A DNA stretch of 64,000 bases from Aporrectodea caliginosa (lineage: Eukaryota; Annelida; Clitellata; Crassiclitellata; Lumbricidae): assembly GCA_020284085.1 (NCBI GenBank), contig JACEVL010000078.1:2054310-2118309 (forward strand), given 5' to 3'. How positions within the stretch are numbered: the stretch's first letter is position 1; the number at the start of each line of letters is the position of its first letter. Below are positions 1-10,382 of this stretch, one piece after another. The notes below the pieces were generated by a model, which was not told where the DNA came from, ran no database searches, and saw only the letters and a list, made by a program, of their open reading frames with translations. The translations under genes and the position numbers were made by a program.

Positions 1-290
1 GTCTGCCTGTCTGTTTGTCTTCTCGTCTGCCTTAGGTTTGCTTGACTTTCTATCTCCTGTCTGTTAATCTGCCTTTTATTCCCTCTGGGTCTGACTGCCT
101 CTGTCTGCCTGCCAGCCTGTATATTTGCCTGTAGGGTAAGGGGAAGTCTGTCTGTTACTCTGCCTTTTATTCTGTCCGGATTTTGCTGCCTCTGTCAGCT
201 TGTATGTCTGCCTGCCTGTCTTTTTTATTTGCCTGTAAGGTAATCTTGAGGAGGTCTGTCTGTTTGTCCGTCTGTTGATCTTTGTCTGTC
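1..290. repeat. degenerate CTGTCTGC-type microsatellite
   Basis: Long run of imperfect CTGT/CTGC/TTTG units on the + strand. No coding potential is evident. The complementary purine-rich form appears at 530-655, so the two tracts form an inverted pair around a roughly 240-bp spacer. Confidence 0.8.
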
Positions 291-529
291 AGTGTCTCTG
301 AATGCCTTGGTCATTCTACAGGCAGTTACAAATACCAGAACAGACAAGTATCAGGTGGATTTTTCCTTTTGGCATTTCCATCCCGTTGTCTGTCCATCTA
401 ATTGGCTCCTTCATTGCCTGCTTCCTCCTCTTCACCAGTTGTCTACAGGCTCTAACGTCAGCAGACACTTACATAGTGGCAGGTAGGCACAGAAGGATAC
501 AAGCAAAGTCAAGCATGATGTAAGCAAAC

Positions 530-655
530 AGGCTGTCACACAAGTGTATAAGCAAGCAGGCAGGCAGACAGACAGTCACACAAACAGACAAAATGCAATA
601 TTCAGGCAGGCAGTCAGACAGGCAAGCTGGCAGTCATTCAGGTAAGTAGGAACAC
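530..655. repeat. AGGCAGGCAGACAGAC microsatellite, inverted relative to 1-290
   Basis: Units such as GCAGGCAGGCAGACAGACAG run here and are the reverse complement of the motif at 1-290. The spacer between the two tracts holds no recognisable gene. Confidence 0.75.
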
Positions 656-772
656 AACACACAGGCTGTCAGACCACTGAACCAAATTAATTAATAAATT
701 AATCTGAGTCTACAATTGTTTTATATCCAAAAAGAAAAGAAGATTTGAAAGTGAACTGAAACAGTGACTGAC

Positions 773-857
773 CTCAATCAAACTGATTGTCTCAAGAAGA
801 GCGCGGACAACCTCTCGCGTGGTATCACGTGCGTCCACAATCAGCGTCAACTGTTTC
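773..857 (-). CDS. internal exon of an unidentified minus-strand gene
   Basis: On the minus strand this 85-bp block has a good acceptor (TTAAGCAG just above 857) and a good donor (GTCAGT just below 773). It is open in one frame for 28 codons, giving KQLTLIVDARDTTREVVRAL followed by LETISLIE. The exon starts in phase 2 (one base completes a split codon) and ends in phase 0. The peptide looks like an amphipathic alpha-helical segment. I do not recognise the family. The downstream exons would lie before the window start, and no other exon in the first 8 kb could be linked with certainty; the candidate at 7908-8100 does not join it directly in phase. Confidence 0.45.
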
Positions 858-1345
858 CTGCTTAATCGAAACACAACAATGGATTAATTAAGACAATCTC
901 CAAAGCACAGATCATTCATTTTAATTTCTCTTCTTATATTTAAATTGTGCTAATAATCATCACACATAGTAGAGCAGTCATTTGCATTACACATAGGGAC
1001 TGAAATCCGGGACACAGAGATGTGGATGCAACTCGTTAGTTACCTGGCATCTTTTAAGAATTAACCGAGGCTCAGCAATGAGTCAGTATAAATAAAAGAT
1101 GAAAAGTAACCTGCTACAATGCCACCTAACTGTAAGGGGTCATGGTGGTCAGGTGGCTAACATGTTGGTTATCAACTCTACAACCTGGTTTTGAAGGCGG
1201 CCTGTCATGTGAACACGACATAGACCAAAATTTTGAATTATGCAGTAAAAATTCAGAGGCTATCATCGCCATACTCCTCCTCAAATGTTATTATGCATTT
1301 ATTAAGCACCACTAACTAATGAACAAGCATCAATAGATGGTACTG

Positions 1346-1470
1346 GGCAATTGTCGGTGAAGGACTTGCTCAAGGTCCCTACAAAGTAATCATCTCAGAG
1401 GAGGCTCGAACTCGTACTCTCCAACGTTACAAGGTGAGCACTTGAACCAATCAGCTTTACCATATCCCAC
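1346..1470 (-). repeat. tRNA-derived SINE, family 1 (fragment)
   Basis: The reverse complement shows a tRNA-like A-box region (GCTGATTGGTTCAAGTGCTC), then a B-box-like GAGTTCGAGCC, then the family signature GGGACCTTGAGCAAGTCCTT. The same order recurs at 7685-7880 on the + strand. DNA from 858 to 1345 shows only SINE-like fragments (a tRNA-like stretch near 1141-1200). Confidence 0.65.
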
Positions 1471-2084
1471 AAATGTTCCAATGTACCACACCATTGTACC
1501 ACTCATTGGCTTTAGCAGGCACAGCTTTTAATATGTACTTGGAAATAGATGGAGAACATTTCTGAATCCCACATGTAAACACAAATCTCCATGAGTAGCT
1601 TCACTGTCCTTGTTGTTGTTGTTTTGCTAAAGTTAATATTATTGTTCAAACAGTGTGTTGTCACAGCACTTTGGTTTCCTGCCTTTTTAAGTATATCTGT
1701 ATTGGACGCTTAATATAGAGCCTTTAAGTATCTCACAACAGCACTGCCTAGGCCAATCTGGTTAACGCCATCTAAATCAACAGGCTGAGGGAGTTCTGAA
1801 GCAAATAATAGAAACCCCTTGTAGGGAAGAGTGTTCAGAGCTGCCCCCAGAGTACCAGTAGGAGACGAGGTCTGCTGGTCCTCACAACTGACCAACTCTT
1901 TAGATAATTTGCCTCGAAAAAAGGCTTGCAAAAGCAATGTGTCCAGTAATAAAAAATATAGTCACTACTGAATCTGATACATTTGTCTAACAGCCATGTG
2001 AGACCACATCAGTACATGTCTGTAGGATTTAGATTTTAGAAGATGAAGAGCAATTCCTCAATTCAACTCTACAACTGTATTTTT

Positions 2085-2265
2085 ACGCAATAATACAACT
2101 GTATTTGATATTGCTCTCCTTCCATAGCTCAGAAGTGCACACGACCATCCTTCCATGGTGCTAGCAATTCTGAGTGAAGGACTTGCTCAAGGTCCCAACA
2201 CAGAAACTGCCAACCCACGCTCTCTGCGTCACAGGCCAAGTGCTCTGACAATCGGCCACCACACC
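2085..2265 (-). repeat. tRNA-derived SINE, family 1
   Basis: Carries AAGGACTTGCTCAAGGTCCC near 2178 and a 3' part matching the + strand copy near 7800-7860 (GTGCACTTCTGA, then a GAAGGAGAG/GGAAGGGAG stretch, then a CAAATACAGTTG-like stretch). The head ends near 2265 with a CGGCCACC stretch. Confidence 0.65.
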
Positions 2266-2334
2266 ACAATCAGTGTTTAATCTGACGTCTCTTGCAGAAA
2301 AAATGAAAGGCATGTAATTTTGTACAGAAAGTGT

Positions 2335-2515
2335 GAAATTGATAATCCCCCCCAGGATTTATGGTGAATTTTTGTTGGAAAACTTGCTCAAGGAAAACTC
2401 GTTACTAACACAGAAAAGTCTTGAAAACAACCCCCCTTGAAAAATTTCCGAAAACTTTTGTTATTACCCCCTCTGCGTCACAGGCCAAAAGCGCTCTGAC
2501 CGATCGGCCACCACG
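2335..2515 (-). repeat. SINE family 1, degraded copy
   Basis: A weaker copy of the neighbouring element, with ACTTGCTCAAGGAAAACTC and, at its far end, the same CTCTGCGTCACAGGCCAA...GCGCTCTGAC...CGGCCACCAC order as the copy ending near 2265. It is interrupted by C-rich and A-rich expansions. Confidence 0.5.
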
Positions 2516-2529
2516 CCAGAATGACAGCC

Positions 2530-2612
2530 AGCTAGGTATGAAGTCTTTTTGACTTGATTTTTACCTAGCCTCCGTCCTCTCGCTGGCACCTGCTCTTCCC
2601 ATCAATGGTGCA
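2530..2612 (-). repeat. SINE family 2, 3' fragment
   Basis: GGTATGAAGTC...TTGATTTTTACCTAGCCTC matches the 3' part of the family-2 SINEs at 4742-4968 and 5025-5290. Confidence 0.5.
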
Positions 2613-3117
2613 TACGGTGCATGGCCAACGGGGGCGGGGAGGGGGAACTTGACAGTCAGGTACAATGAATAATAATAACAACAACCACGACAAGATAATA
2701 AGGGATTACATGCACCTCGGGTAAAAAAATAAGATGAAGAACATAGTGCCAAAGCATGGCCAAGGCTGAAGTAAAGGGCAATGTACACAAGTTGAAAAAT
2801 CAATGACAATCACATGATAGCTTAAAAAAGCCTTGAGCTGTGATTTGGATGTCTCCAGTGATGGCGCATTCTCCATATGGCCGGGAAGACTGTTCCATTT
2901 GATAACCACTACATACTCATGCACCCATAGGATTCAGAAGGAGTGGGCAATGTGGACTTCGTCTAGAGGTCAAGATTTGAAATGAATGAGAGGATTGCAG
3001 GCAAGTGGATACACATGGCATGTGGGATACACTGGTGACAAAGCAAGTTCGTTTTGCTCAACCACAAAATTCGCCCTTGATAAAAGTCCAAGCTACTCAG
3101 TTATTATCAGGACATTT

Positions 3118-3176
3118 ACAAATTCATCATCATTACAGTCATGATCATCATCACAGTCATGATCATCATGATCATG

Positions 3177-3209
<33 letters not shown>

Positions 3210-3246
3210 TATCATCATCAGCAGCGGCACCATCATCATCACCATG
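3118..3246. repeat. ATC/ATG trinucleotide microsatellite
   Basis: Mostly CAT/ATC repeats with some CATGAT units. The His-rich (+) and Asp-rich (-) frames read through it are simple-repeat artefacts, not genes. From 2613 to 3117 I see only repeat-like sequence without coding signals. Confidence 0.85.
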
Positions 3247-3565
3247 AGTTCCAAGCGTGTAATGGTGAATGGTGATGGGTGACAAATCTTATGATCTCCC
3301 ATCTTTTCAGTTCATTTCTTAAATTCAGATCATGTTTAGTCCAATTCTTTTCATGCCCTTGTTTATATGGTCTATCCAGCATTATCATGACCTTTTAATA
3401 TATTAATTTGAATTACCTGGTCTTTATGTTACCTGGCCTTTACCTGGCTGAGTCATTGACCATTTAAGAGGAATTGGGTAATTTTCTATGAGTTGAAGAT
3501 AATTAATAGTGATGCACTGGGATGACTTCCAGTACAGTGGCTGAAATCCTTATCCCTCCACACAG

Positions 3566-3769
3566 CCTCCTGCATCTCCAGCCACGGACCCAGTGCTTCT
3601 CCATCTCAGCAGAAGCCTTCTCAGAAGGGCTGTTGGATCAGTTTCAAGAGAGTGATAATAGACGGTGATGACAAGGCACCAGCAGAGGCTGCATCAGACA
3701 GAGGCTGACAGTGGTTCAGAGGCTGACTCAGCAGAGGCCGAGTCTAAGACAAAAGAAAAGGGGTGTTAA
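3566..3769 (+). pseudogene. coding-like fragment with one frameshift, unknown protein
   Basis: After a splice-acceptor-like CCACACAG the sequence is open and protein-like: PSQQKPSQKGCWISFKRVII, then an acidic stretch DGDDKAPAEAASD. A single frameshift near 3697-3703 then continues into TEADSGSEADSAEAESKTKE and KGC before a TAA at 3767-3769. The basic-aromatic WISFKR cluster next to an acidic tail resembles membrane- or PKC-associated basic motifs, but I cannot assign a family. It could be the terminal exon of a lost gene, a retrocopied fragment, or chance. Confidence 0.3.
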
Positions 3770-3912
3770 TGAGGGTTAAAGACTGCAACGACCAAGCTCT
3801 TCCAGAGAAGCAGATCAACACCTAGAAATGGGATTCCTATCCTTCCTGCCATCAAGGAACAAAAATCTGGCTCTTTTTACAACCTACTTTTCTCTTTGGC
3901 TGAGTCTGGGTC

Positions 3913-3976
3913 AGGAGCGCCTCTGAGTAGTTAACTTGAAGGGGCGCTATATAAATTACATAGATAGATAGATAGA
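3913..3976 (+). repeat. non-LTR retroelement 3' end with GATA tail
   Basis: The segment GGAGCGCCTCTGAGTAG, then CTTGAAGGGGCGCTATATAA, then a short (ATAG)n tail. The same 3' end recurs at 8772-8885 (-), 37064-37106 and twice in 51145-51303, each with a different tetranucleotide tail. The 4000-4440 stretch downstream contains only degraded retroelement-like sequence. Confidence 0.65.
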
Positions 3977-4741
3977 AAACCGACTGTGTGGTACACTGCC
4001 CAGAATGGAATAAATTAGATGGTAGCCCAGTCGCTACCTAGTCCGGATTTCATTGGTGAAAAACTTCATCCACCTCAAAAAAAAGAAACAGCAGTCACTT
4101 AAGCTGCCAGTTCTCTTATGTCACTCATGTCTTATGTCTTGACCTTTTTGTTCCTTGTATTAAGACTGCCATGGCCCAAATCCCGAGCTTTGTCCTGAAT
4201 TGGTCCTTCACTGTGAAATGACCTCCCACCCTCAGTTCACTCTACGATTCTGACTGGAGGCCTTGCTGTATCTCTCCCTATCTTAAATCTTTTTTCTCCC
4301 TCGGACTGGGAGCGCTTCTAATTAGTCTTCACTGTGGAAGGCACTTTAGAATTTTTTCAAATGCAATACAATACAACTGAGGTATAAACTTAAGGCTGCC
4401 ATTTCAACTTGCTTTGCTTAACCTTGGTTTCCATAACCCAATGAATTTTAAACAGGTATTGATTGCAGTTTCACTTAAAACAACTATTGACTGATGACTC
4501 ATGCATTATGCTAATAGCACTACGATTGTACTTCACCTGGACAGGTGTTGATAGTAGAGAAGAAGTGTCGTCAGGTTGGCTATCGTCAGGTATTGTGATG
4601 TCCATGCTTGATGCTTACAGTGGATCAGGACAACGCCCGCATCACGTGTCTTGTCACAGCATCCTACAACAATACGAACATTACTACAAACTAAATAGAA
4701 AAAAGCAGCAGCAGCAGCAGTCCCTTAAGCACGTCCTGAGG

Positions 4742-4968
4742 CAGCCATGGGTATGAAGTGCTAGGGACTTCATTTTCTTAGCCTCGGCATATGAGGGCGG
4801 GTGGTCAATCTCTCCCTCACCGTCTCATCTTCCCACTGACAGTGTACAATCAGTGCACTCATTATAGCTGAGTTGGCTAGGGGGTGCTGGTGGAACAGAA
4901 ATCTCAAACCAAATTTCAGCCCTGGCGGGAATTTTAACCCTCGACCTCTCGCTTGACAGAAACACGAT
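4742..4968 (-). repeat. tRNA-derived SINE, family 2
   Basis: The reverse complement has a tRNA-like B-box region (GTCGAGGGTTAAAATTCCCG) followed by a body containing ACAGTGGGAAGATGAGACGG and ending in GCCGAGGCTAAGAAAATGAA. The head is at the 4968 side. It shares its body with 5025-5290 (-) and 6163-6425 (+). Confidence 0.7.
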
Positions 4969-5024
4969 TACAAACTAAAATCAAGAAGAAGCAGACAATC
5001 CTTTCAGCTAATCCTGAGAGCCAT

Positions 5025-5290
5025 CAATAGGTAAGATGTGTCAGCGACTTCATTTTTCTAAGCCTTGGCAAATGAATACGTTGTCAGTCTTCTCCTTTGC
5101 CGTCTCCCTTCCCACCGACAGTGTATCGTAAATGTACTCACTCTAGTGGAGTACATTACAAATGCTAGTGTAACAGGCATATCAACATCTTAAAGCATCT
5201 TTCCGTCCTGGTGGGAATTTTGGTGGGAATTTGAACTCGAACCTCTGGGTTCACAGTCCAGTAGACTCACCACTAGACCATCATCCACCC
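5025..5290 (-). repeat. tRNA-derived SINE, family 2 (best-preserved head)
   Basis: The reverse complement begins with a clear tRNA-like head: GATGGTCTAGTGGTGAGTCT (A box) and, about 30 bp on, GGTTCGAGTTCAAATTCCC (B box). The body and the tail with TTAGAAAAATGAAGTCGCTG match the other family-2 copies. Confidence 0.75.
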
Positions 5291-5389
5291 TCAGATGTAA
5301 GTGCATGTATATAAACAATAATGTATTTATGTAGGTAGTCATAATTAGTACACTTTGGACTATCAGAAAGGAGGACATCAGAAGGTTAG

Positions 5390-5735
5390 AGGCGTTTGAG
5401 ATGTGGGTAACTTGGTATGGTGCAGGATGGAAAGAGGAGAGACCTACATTTACAACAACAAAAGTGAAGAGAGGAAGAGGTCACATACTGACAGGAGACT
5501 CCCTCCTGGGAATTATCACAGAGGGAAGAATGGAGGGGGCAGGAGAACGAGAGGAAGACCTTGACAGATGCTGCTGGACTGGATGATGGATACAAGAAAC
5601 TGAAGGAGGAAGCCCACTGTAGAGCAGAGTGATAGCACTGGACGTTTGAACCTAACATGCCAAGGGCAGAAACTTGAAGAAGACATGTATACATGCATGT
5701 ATGTATGTATGTGTGTATACATCTATTTATATGAG
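5390..5735. other. region with short open frames but no recognised gene
   Basis: Short frames occur on both strands (5401-5586 + and 5386-5742 -), but neither resembles a known protein and neither has supporting splice or initiation context. The stretch 5690-5725 is an ATGT-type microsatellite. Confidence 0.5.
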
Positions 5736-5994
5736 CATACAAGCGAGGCCTGCTTTCAACAAGTCTCTGCTGATGGACTGATAATGATAATAATAATCTT
5801 CCTTTATTATTTCAAACTGACACACTGCAGTATGATTGCAACTCATTGTATGAACAGATGATCACAAGGCCATTACAGGAGTTGAATTTAACTGTTTTGG
5901 CAACCATACAAGGCTCCCATCACATCCTACTGCTCATTTGGCGAACATCATCTGGCAAATGAAAGGCTGAGTCTGATGCATGCATACTTTGGGA

Positions 5995-6070
5995 GGGTAG
6001 TGGGGAATCGATCCCGTGTCCATGCTGATCCTCTGCTCTTCGTGCCAGAGTGTTACCATTACCCTAAACT
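5995..6070 (-). repeat. SINE family 3, tRNA-like head only
   Basis: The reverse complement reads GGTAATGGTAACACTCTGGC followed by GGGATCGATTCCCC, an A-box/B-box pair. The A-box region matches the + strand SINE at 26250 (GAATGGTAACATGCTGGCAC). Confidence 0.6.
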
Positions 6071-6162
6071 CCTCCCATGATAACGATTACAATGACATCA
6101 CAAAACAGAATCAGTGCTTCTGAACTTCCTTAAAACTCTCTTTCGGAGCGACATCACGAATT

Positions 6163-6425
6163 ACCATTGTGGGTGCTCGATGATAGTGTAGTTGTTAGCA
6201 TTCCGGACTGTCAATCGAGAGGTTGGGGTTAAAATCTGGGTCAGAGCAGATATTTGGTTGAAATTTCTGCTCCACCTATGCTCCCAAGCCAACTCCACTG
6301 TAATGAGCACACTGACTACACACTGTTGGAAGAAGAGACAGTGAGGAAGAGTATCGGCCACCTGCCTTCATAAGCCGAGGCTAAGAAAATGAAGTTGCTA
6401 ACACTGTGCACCCATGGCTGTCTTC
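6163..6425 (+). repeat. tRNA-derived SINE, family 2 (forward copy)
   Basis: The head GATGATAGTGTAGTTGTTAG is followed by a B-box-like GAGGTTGGGGTTAAAATC. The body carries GAAGAGACAGTGAGGAAGAG and the tail GCCGAGGCTAAGAAAATGAA. It is opposite in orientation to the copies at 4742 and 5025. Confidence 0.7.
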
Positions 6426-6499
6426 TTCAAGAACTACCATATATGATCATAGGTGCTGTAATGAGCTGATTTTCAAAACTGAATTAAACTTAGATTAAA

Positions 6500-7230
6500 T
6501 TTACATCCACGATCATGATTTGATTAAAAGAACAGTCCCTTAGCCAACCCAGATTAGATTAGATTAAATCAGATTACATAAGATTTAGATTAGATTAGAT
6601 TAATACCTAAGTAGACTGCGACACCGGAATTCAACAGATCCGGATGGACATCGTCGGCAGAATCTGGAATGTCGTCTGATTCATGGGATGGAATGATGCC
6701 TCCGTCTTCCAGTTGCAAAGGAGGATGCAGGAAGATGCTTCCAGCAGCATCTGACATCATGCTCGAAACATCTACAGATCATTTTTCATCATTTTCAGTT
6801 AAATCTTAGTAAAATTGTACAATATAAATAATTTAAGTAATTAATTTCATCATCATTGTCACCATTGTATAATGTTGTCACTGCATTTGTCATCAACAAC
6901 AACAACAACAACATTATCATCATTATCTAGACTTAGTTTATTTACAATAACAAAGTAGACATTGTGTTTAATTATTTACTTAATTAGTCAGCTTTGTCAA
7001 TCATTCAATGTGTTTTGCAAGATAAAGGACATGCTGATAAATGTTTCAAGTTAAACAAGATAAGAAATAAACACAGTCCATTGAACCTACTAAGGAAAAG
7101 CAGCTAAGAAAAGGGTGTGGCTTGAACTTTATCAATGTGGTTGCAAGTGTGGGGCAATTAGGGATTAATGAGTCCTTTCTTTACACAGTCTTTTCTCTTA
7201 ATAAAATGTAAACCATAATAGCAACTGTAA
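6500..7230. other. no gene seen; AT-rich DNA with simple repeats
   Basis: Contains an ATTAGATTAGATTA pentanucleotide run near 6550-6605 and an (AAC)n run near 6895-6912. No coding or RNA gene is recognisable. Confidence 0.5.
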
Positions 7231-7235
7231 ACTAC

Positions 7236-7295
7236 AAATTTCTAAAGCACCACTTGAAAGCTAAGAACAGTGTACTGTGTACCAGCGCATTAACG
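7236..7295 (-). repeat. TTACGA-tailed retroelement 3' end, short copy
   Basis: CAAATTTCTAAAGCACCACT...AAAGCTAAG matches (in this orientation) the copies at 16115 and 37355 and, reversed, the copies at 33436 and 52685. Confidence 0.55.
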
Positions 7296-7684
7296 ATCAC
7301 TGGACTTCCTGAGTCAAGTCACAGCTGAGTCAGATGGAGGTTTAACAGAGCATGGAGATTTGCAAATCTCTTTTTTTCTATGTGGAGGTTCAAACTAGCA
7401 TCAAGTGAACTGTTGGTGGTACAACCCAATGGCAAGGTAGAGAACTGACACGTCCGCCCTCATAATTATGCCAAGGCTAAGGAAATAATGTAACTAATAT
7501 TATTCATATCCATGGCTGCCTCTAAGGGTTAGCCTACGGGGTTGCTAACCTTCTTCTGTGATACAATTGGAACAATCGGGAGCACTAACAATAACAGCAA
7601 AACAAACAACAATGACAACAGCAACAGTAGCACCAGAACAACAGCAACAGTACATGTAACAGCAAGAAGGCACTAAAACCAACA

Positions 7685-7880
7685 TGGCGGCTGATTGGTT
7701 AGAGCGCTCGACCTGTAACACAGAGAGTACTGGTTTGAGCTTCACCCAAGGCAGTTACTGCGTAGGGACCTTGAGCAAGTCCTTCATGCGCATTTGCTAC
7801 CATCAATGTTCTGTCATGTGATCATGTGCACTTCTGAACTTTGGAAGGGAGGGCAACATCAAATACAGTTGTACTGTATT
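7685..7880 (+). repeat. tRNA-derived SINE, family 1 (best forward copy)
   Basis: The A-box region GGCTGATTGGTTAGAGCGCT and the B-box-like ACTGGTTTGAGCTTC lie about 40 bp apart. The body signature GGGACCTTGAGCAAGTCCTT and a 3' part with GTGCACTTCTGAACTTTGGA follow. The spacing is that of a pol III internal promoter. Confidence 0.7.
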
Positions 7881-7907
7881 GTATAACAACAGCAGCAGTT
7901 TATTTAC

Positions 7908-8100
7908 TTGATTTCTCAGCCACTGAACTTGATAAAGTTGAGAAGCTGGTTTCGTAAGCGGTGCTTCCTTTGTTCGCTTCATCTCTGCCGAACACTGATG
8001 AGCCGTCGTCCAGAGCGAGCGCCTCAACGCCTCTCTGTGCCTTCAGAAGAGCAAGTGCAAGAACAGAATGAAGATCGTCGTATCTAGACGACATAGTCAT
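7908..8100 (-). CDS. possible first coding exon of an unidentified minus-strand gene
   Basis: The minus-strand frame opens with ATG at 8098-8100 and encodes about 64 residues starting MTMSSRYDDLHSVLALALLK. It continues with a Ser/Ala/Asp-rich segment and reaches a donor-like A|GTAAAT at 7908/7907. The composition looks protein-like and helical at the start. A short upstream out-of-frame ATG overlaps the start. I do not recognise the family. Direct splicing to the 773-857 exon is out of phase, so an intervening exon or a different gene is required. It could be a chance frame. Confidence 0.3.
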
Positions 8101-8771
8101 GTGCCATTTTCAACGAATCGCAGTGCGACCAACTACAAACCTAAACGCTCTAAAACACAATCAATCAGCGCAGTTTATTAAAATTAAAATCTCAAATAAC
8201 TGATTACAGTTCAATGCAACACAATAACAATGCAACCAATAAGACTGTAGTGTACTAAAACTCTAAATGCATCACTGCCAGTGGGGGGGCGGATTGTGGG
8301 AAGGCAAAAATCCACAAACCAGTATAAACAATCAAAGCTCAATAAATCATGGCTAATCACAACTGAGCCAAAAAATCAGTGGTGTGCATTAACACACACT
8401 AGAGCAGCCGATAAACACCTAAGAAACCCAGCTCAAACACCTAAAACCAGCACATTCACCTGACAAACTAAACATTAACTAACACACCTCTACTCTAAAG
8501 TGCACCTATGAATATACCTTATCATCATGATACAGGTATTAATTTGGGGCACTGAAATATTGCAAGATTTTATATTAAACAACGGTAAATTAAAACTGTG
8601 TCAAAGCTATCAGATGCAGTGTGGTATTTCTTGACAAATGACATACAACAGTAGTATATTAGTGACAGCAGTACTTGTATTGTCAGAAGCCCTCATCAAA
8701 TTCAATGTTTAGGTATTGCAATAGGTATTGTTAAATTGCTGGACTGCTGTTAAGGCTACCTTAGTTTTCAT

Positions 8772-8772
8772 G

Positions 8773-8813
<41 letters not shown>

Positions 8814-8885
8814 GTTGAAATTTATATAGCCCCCTTCAAGGTCTCTACTCCGAAGCGCTCCAGACCCAGACCAAGTGGAAAGTCA
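8772..8885 (-). repeat. retroelement 3' end with (AATC)n tail
   Basis: The + strand starts with about ten AATC units (8772-8813) and runs into the reverse complement of CTTGAAGGGGGCTATATAAA and GGAGCGCTTCGGAGTAGAGA. This is the same 3' end seen at 3913, here with a different microsatellite tail. Confidence 0.65.
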
Positions 8886-8939
8886 TCTTTGCATATCTTT
8901 CCTCCCATGGATGAAAAGGGCCATATTCAGTGATTATAT

Positions 8940-9110
8940 ATTTATTCAATTTATATAGCACCCATTTCTAATGGCAAGCATCAATCATTGGTGCTTTAAA
9001 ACAACTGAGTGTAAAGAGTTTGCTCAATGTCCCTACCTCCTGTACATGCAGTTATTTTACTCGAGCCTTTATTCTACACTGCAACACAAGCGCTCAGCCA
9101 CATGTAAGTA
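8940..9110 (-). repeat. SINE family 1-like fragment
   Basis: Contains TTTGCTCAATGTCCCTACC, the reverse-strand signature of family 1, then a B-box-like region (reverse complement AGGCTCGAGTAAAATAAC). It ends in AAGCGCTCAGCCA. Confidence 0.45.
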
Positions 9111-10147
9111 AATATTTGCACACAATCAAATCGGATATTTTTCTTGAACTCCAACATTATGCAGAGCCGTAAAACAGCACTTCTGAGAATCCTAAAAAGT
9201 GCCACATGATTATGTTATATTTCCTTTTAATGTACAACGATGTCCAATATTTTGCCACTAAAGGCAAACAATTATTTTTTTATTAATGCTATTGGTACTG
9301 TTATTGCTACAATTATTATGAAAATTTACAAAGCATAAAAAGTCACACAGAAAAGTAAATCTCAGATGAGGATAGCCAGTTGCCGGGTGGAAGATAAATG
9401 AAAATTCATAAACATTTCTGACCAAACTTTTATCAGATGCCTTTCCTGCAGTTAATTTCTCATCATGCTATCACTCACTGACTGGGAAGGGATATATCAC
9501 TCATATGCTGTATAGATGACTTCTGTTACAATAACTACTCTTATTCATTTATTTTATAATCCTAATTACTTACTATTACTTCTCTGTTTTATAATAGTGT
9601 TTCTAGCTGTATGTACCACACTACATTTGCAAATGGAGATCAAAGAATATACTTACTTATTTATAAAACTTGAACCTGGAAACCAGAGAAAGGTAATCAG
9701 CCCCAGGCTGTGCCACAAAGTCAGTTTACAGGAAACTGTATGCATAAAAACAATGCTTATATAAACTCACTCTTAGTCAGTCCGTAGACGATAAATCCTG
9801 AGCCCTACAACGCAATAAATCCTATGGTTTACTCATTTTACTAGGTTCTTGCACAATACATACACGTGACCAAGGTGAACCATACATTCGCCAAAGATCA
9901 AAAGTTGCTAGTTTTTATAGCAATGTAAAGCTACAGTCCTGTTTGATCGAGTTATAGTCTAGGTTTTACGCAAGATTTCTTTTGCTAATATCAATAAGTC
10001 GTCTGAAGAGTACATGTAGTCCATTTGGCTGAAGCCTCTAACATAACATAAGCCAGAGGAAAATCCGACTAATCCAAGAATAGATACACAGTAAGCAGAC
10101 CCAGTTTAATATCATACCACATATTTAGCATCCACTGGAAAGCATCC
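9111..10147. other. no gene seen
   Basis: AT-rich DNA. The 82-codon frame at 9516-9764 (+) has a hydrophobic Leu/Ile-rich stretch but resembles no family I know and has no splice or initiation support. Confidence 0.5.
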
Positions 10148-10382
10148 AAAGCATCCCTCTCTCCCTCCTCCACCTGCTCCTCTTATTTCTCCTCCTCCTC
10201 TTTCTAGTCCTCCTCTTTCCTCTCCTCCTCTTATGTCTCCTCCTTCTTCTTCTTCCTCTCTCCCTCCTCCTCCTATTATCTCTCCTTCTTCTTCTTCTCC
10301 TCCTCATCCCCTCTTTCTCATCCTCCTCTTCCTTCTCTTCCTTCTCCTTCCTCCTTCTTCTCCTCCTCCTCCTTCGCCCCTC
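10148..10382. repeat. polypyrimidine/polypurine tract (CTCCTC/CTTCTT)
   Basis: About 235 bp of almost pure C/T on the + strand with mirror-like segments. The Arg/Glu/Lys-rich minus-strand frame that spans it (10125-10544) is an artefact of composition. Confidence 0.85.

Noticed and set aside
1710..1937. 75-codon minus-strand frame with protein-like composition
   Set aside because: No family recognised and no splice signals in suitable positions; it lies in a SINE-rich stretch and may be repeat-derived.
3005..3302. His-rich (+) and Asp-rich (-) frames
   Set aside because: Produced by the ATC/ATG trinucleotide microsatellite on opposite strands.
5220..5290. A tRNA gene on the minus strand
   Set aside because: A and B boxes are present, but the cloverleaf does not close and the sequence continues into the SINE body shared with other copies.
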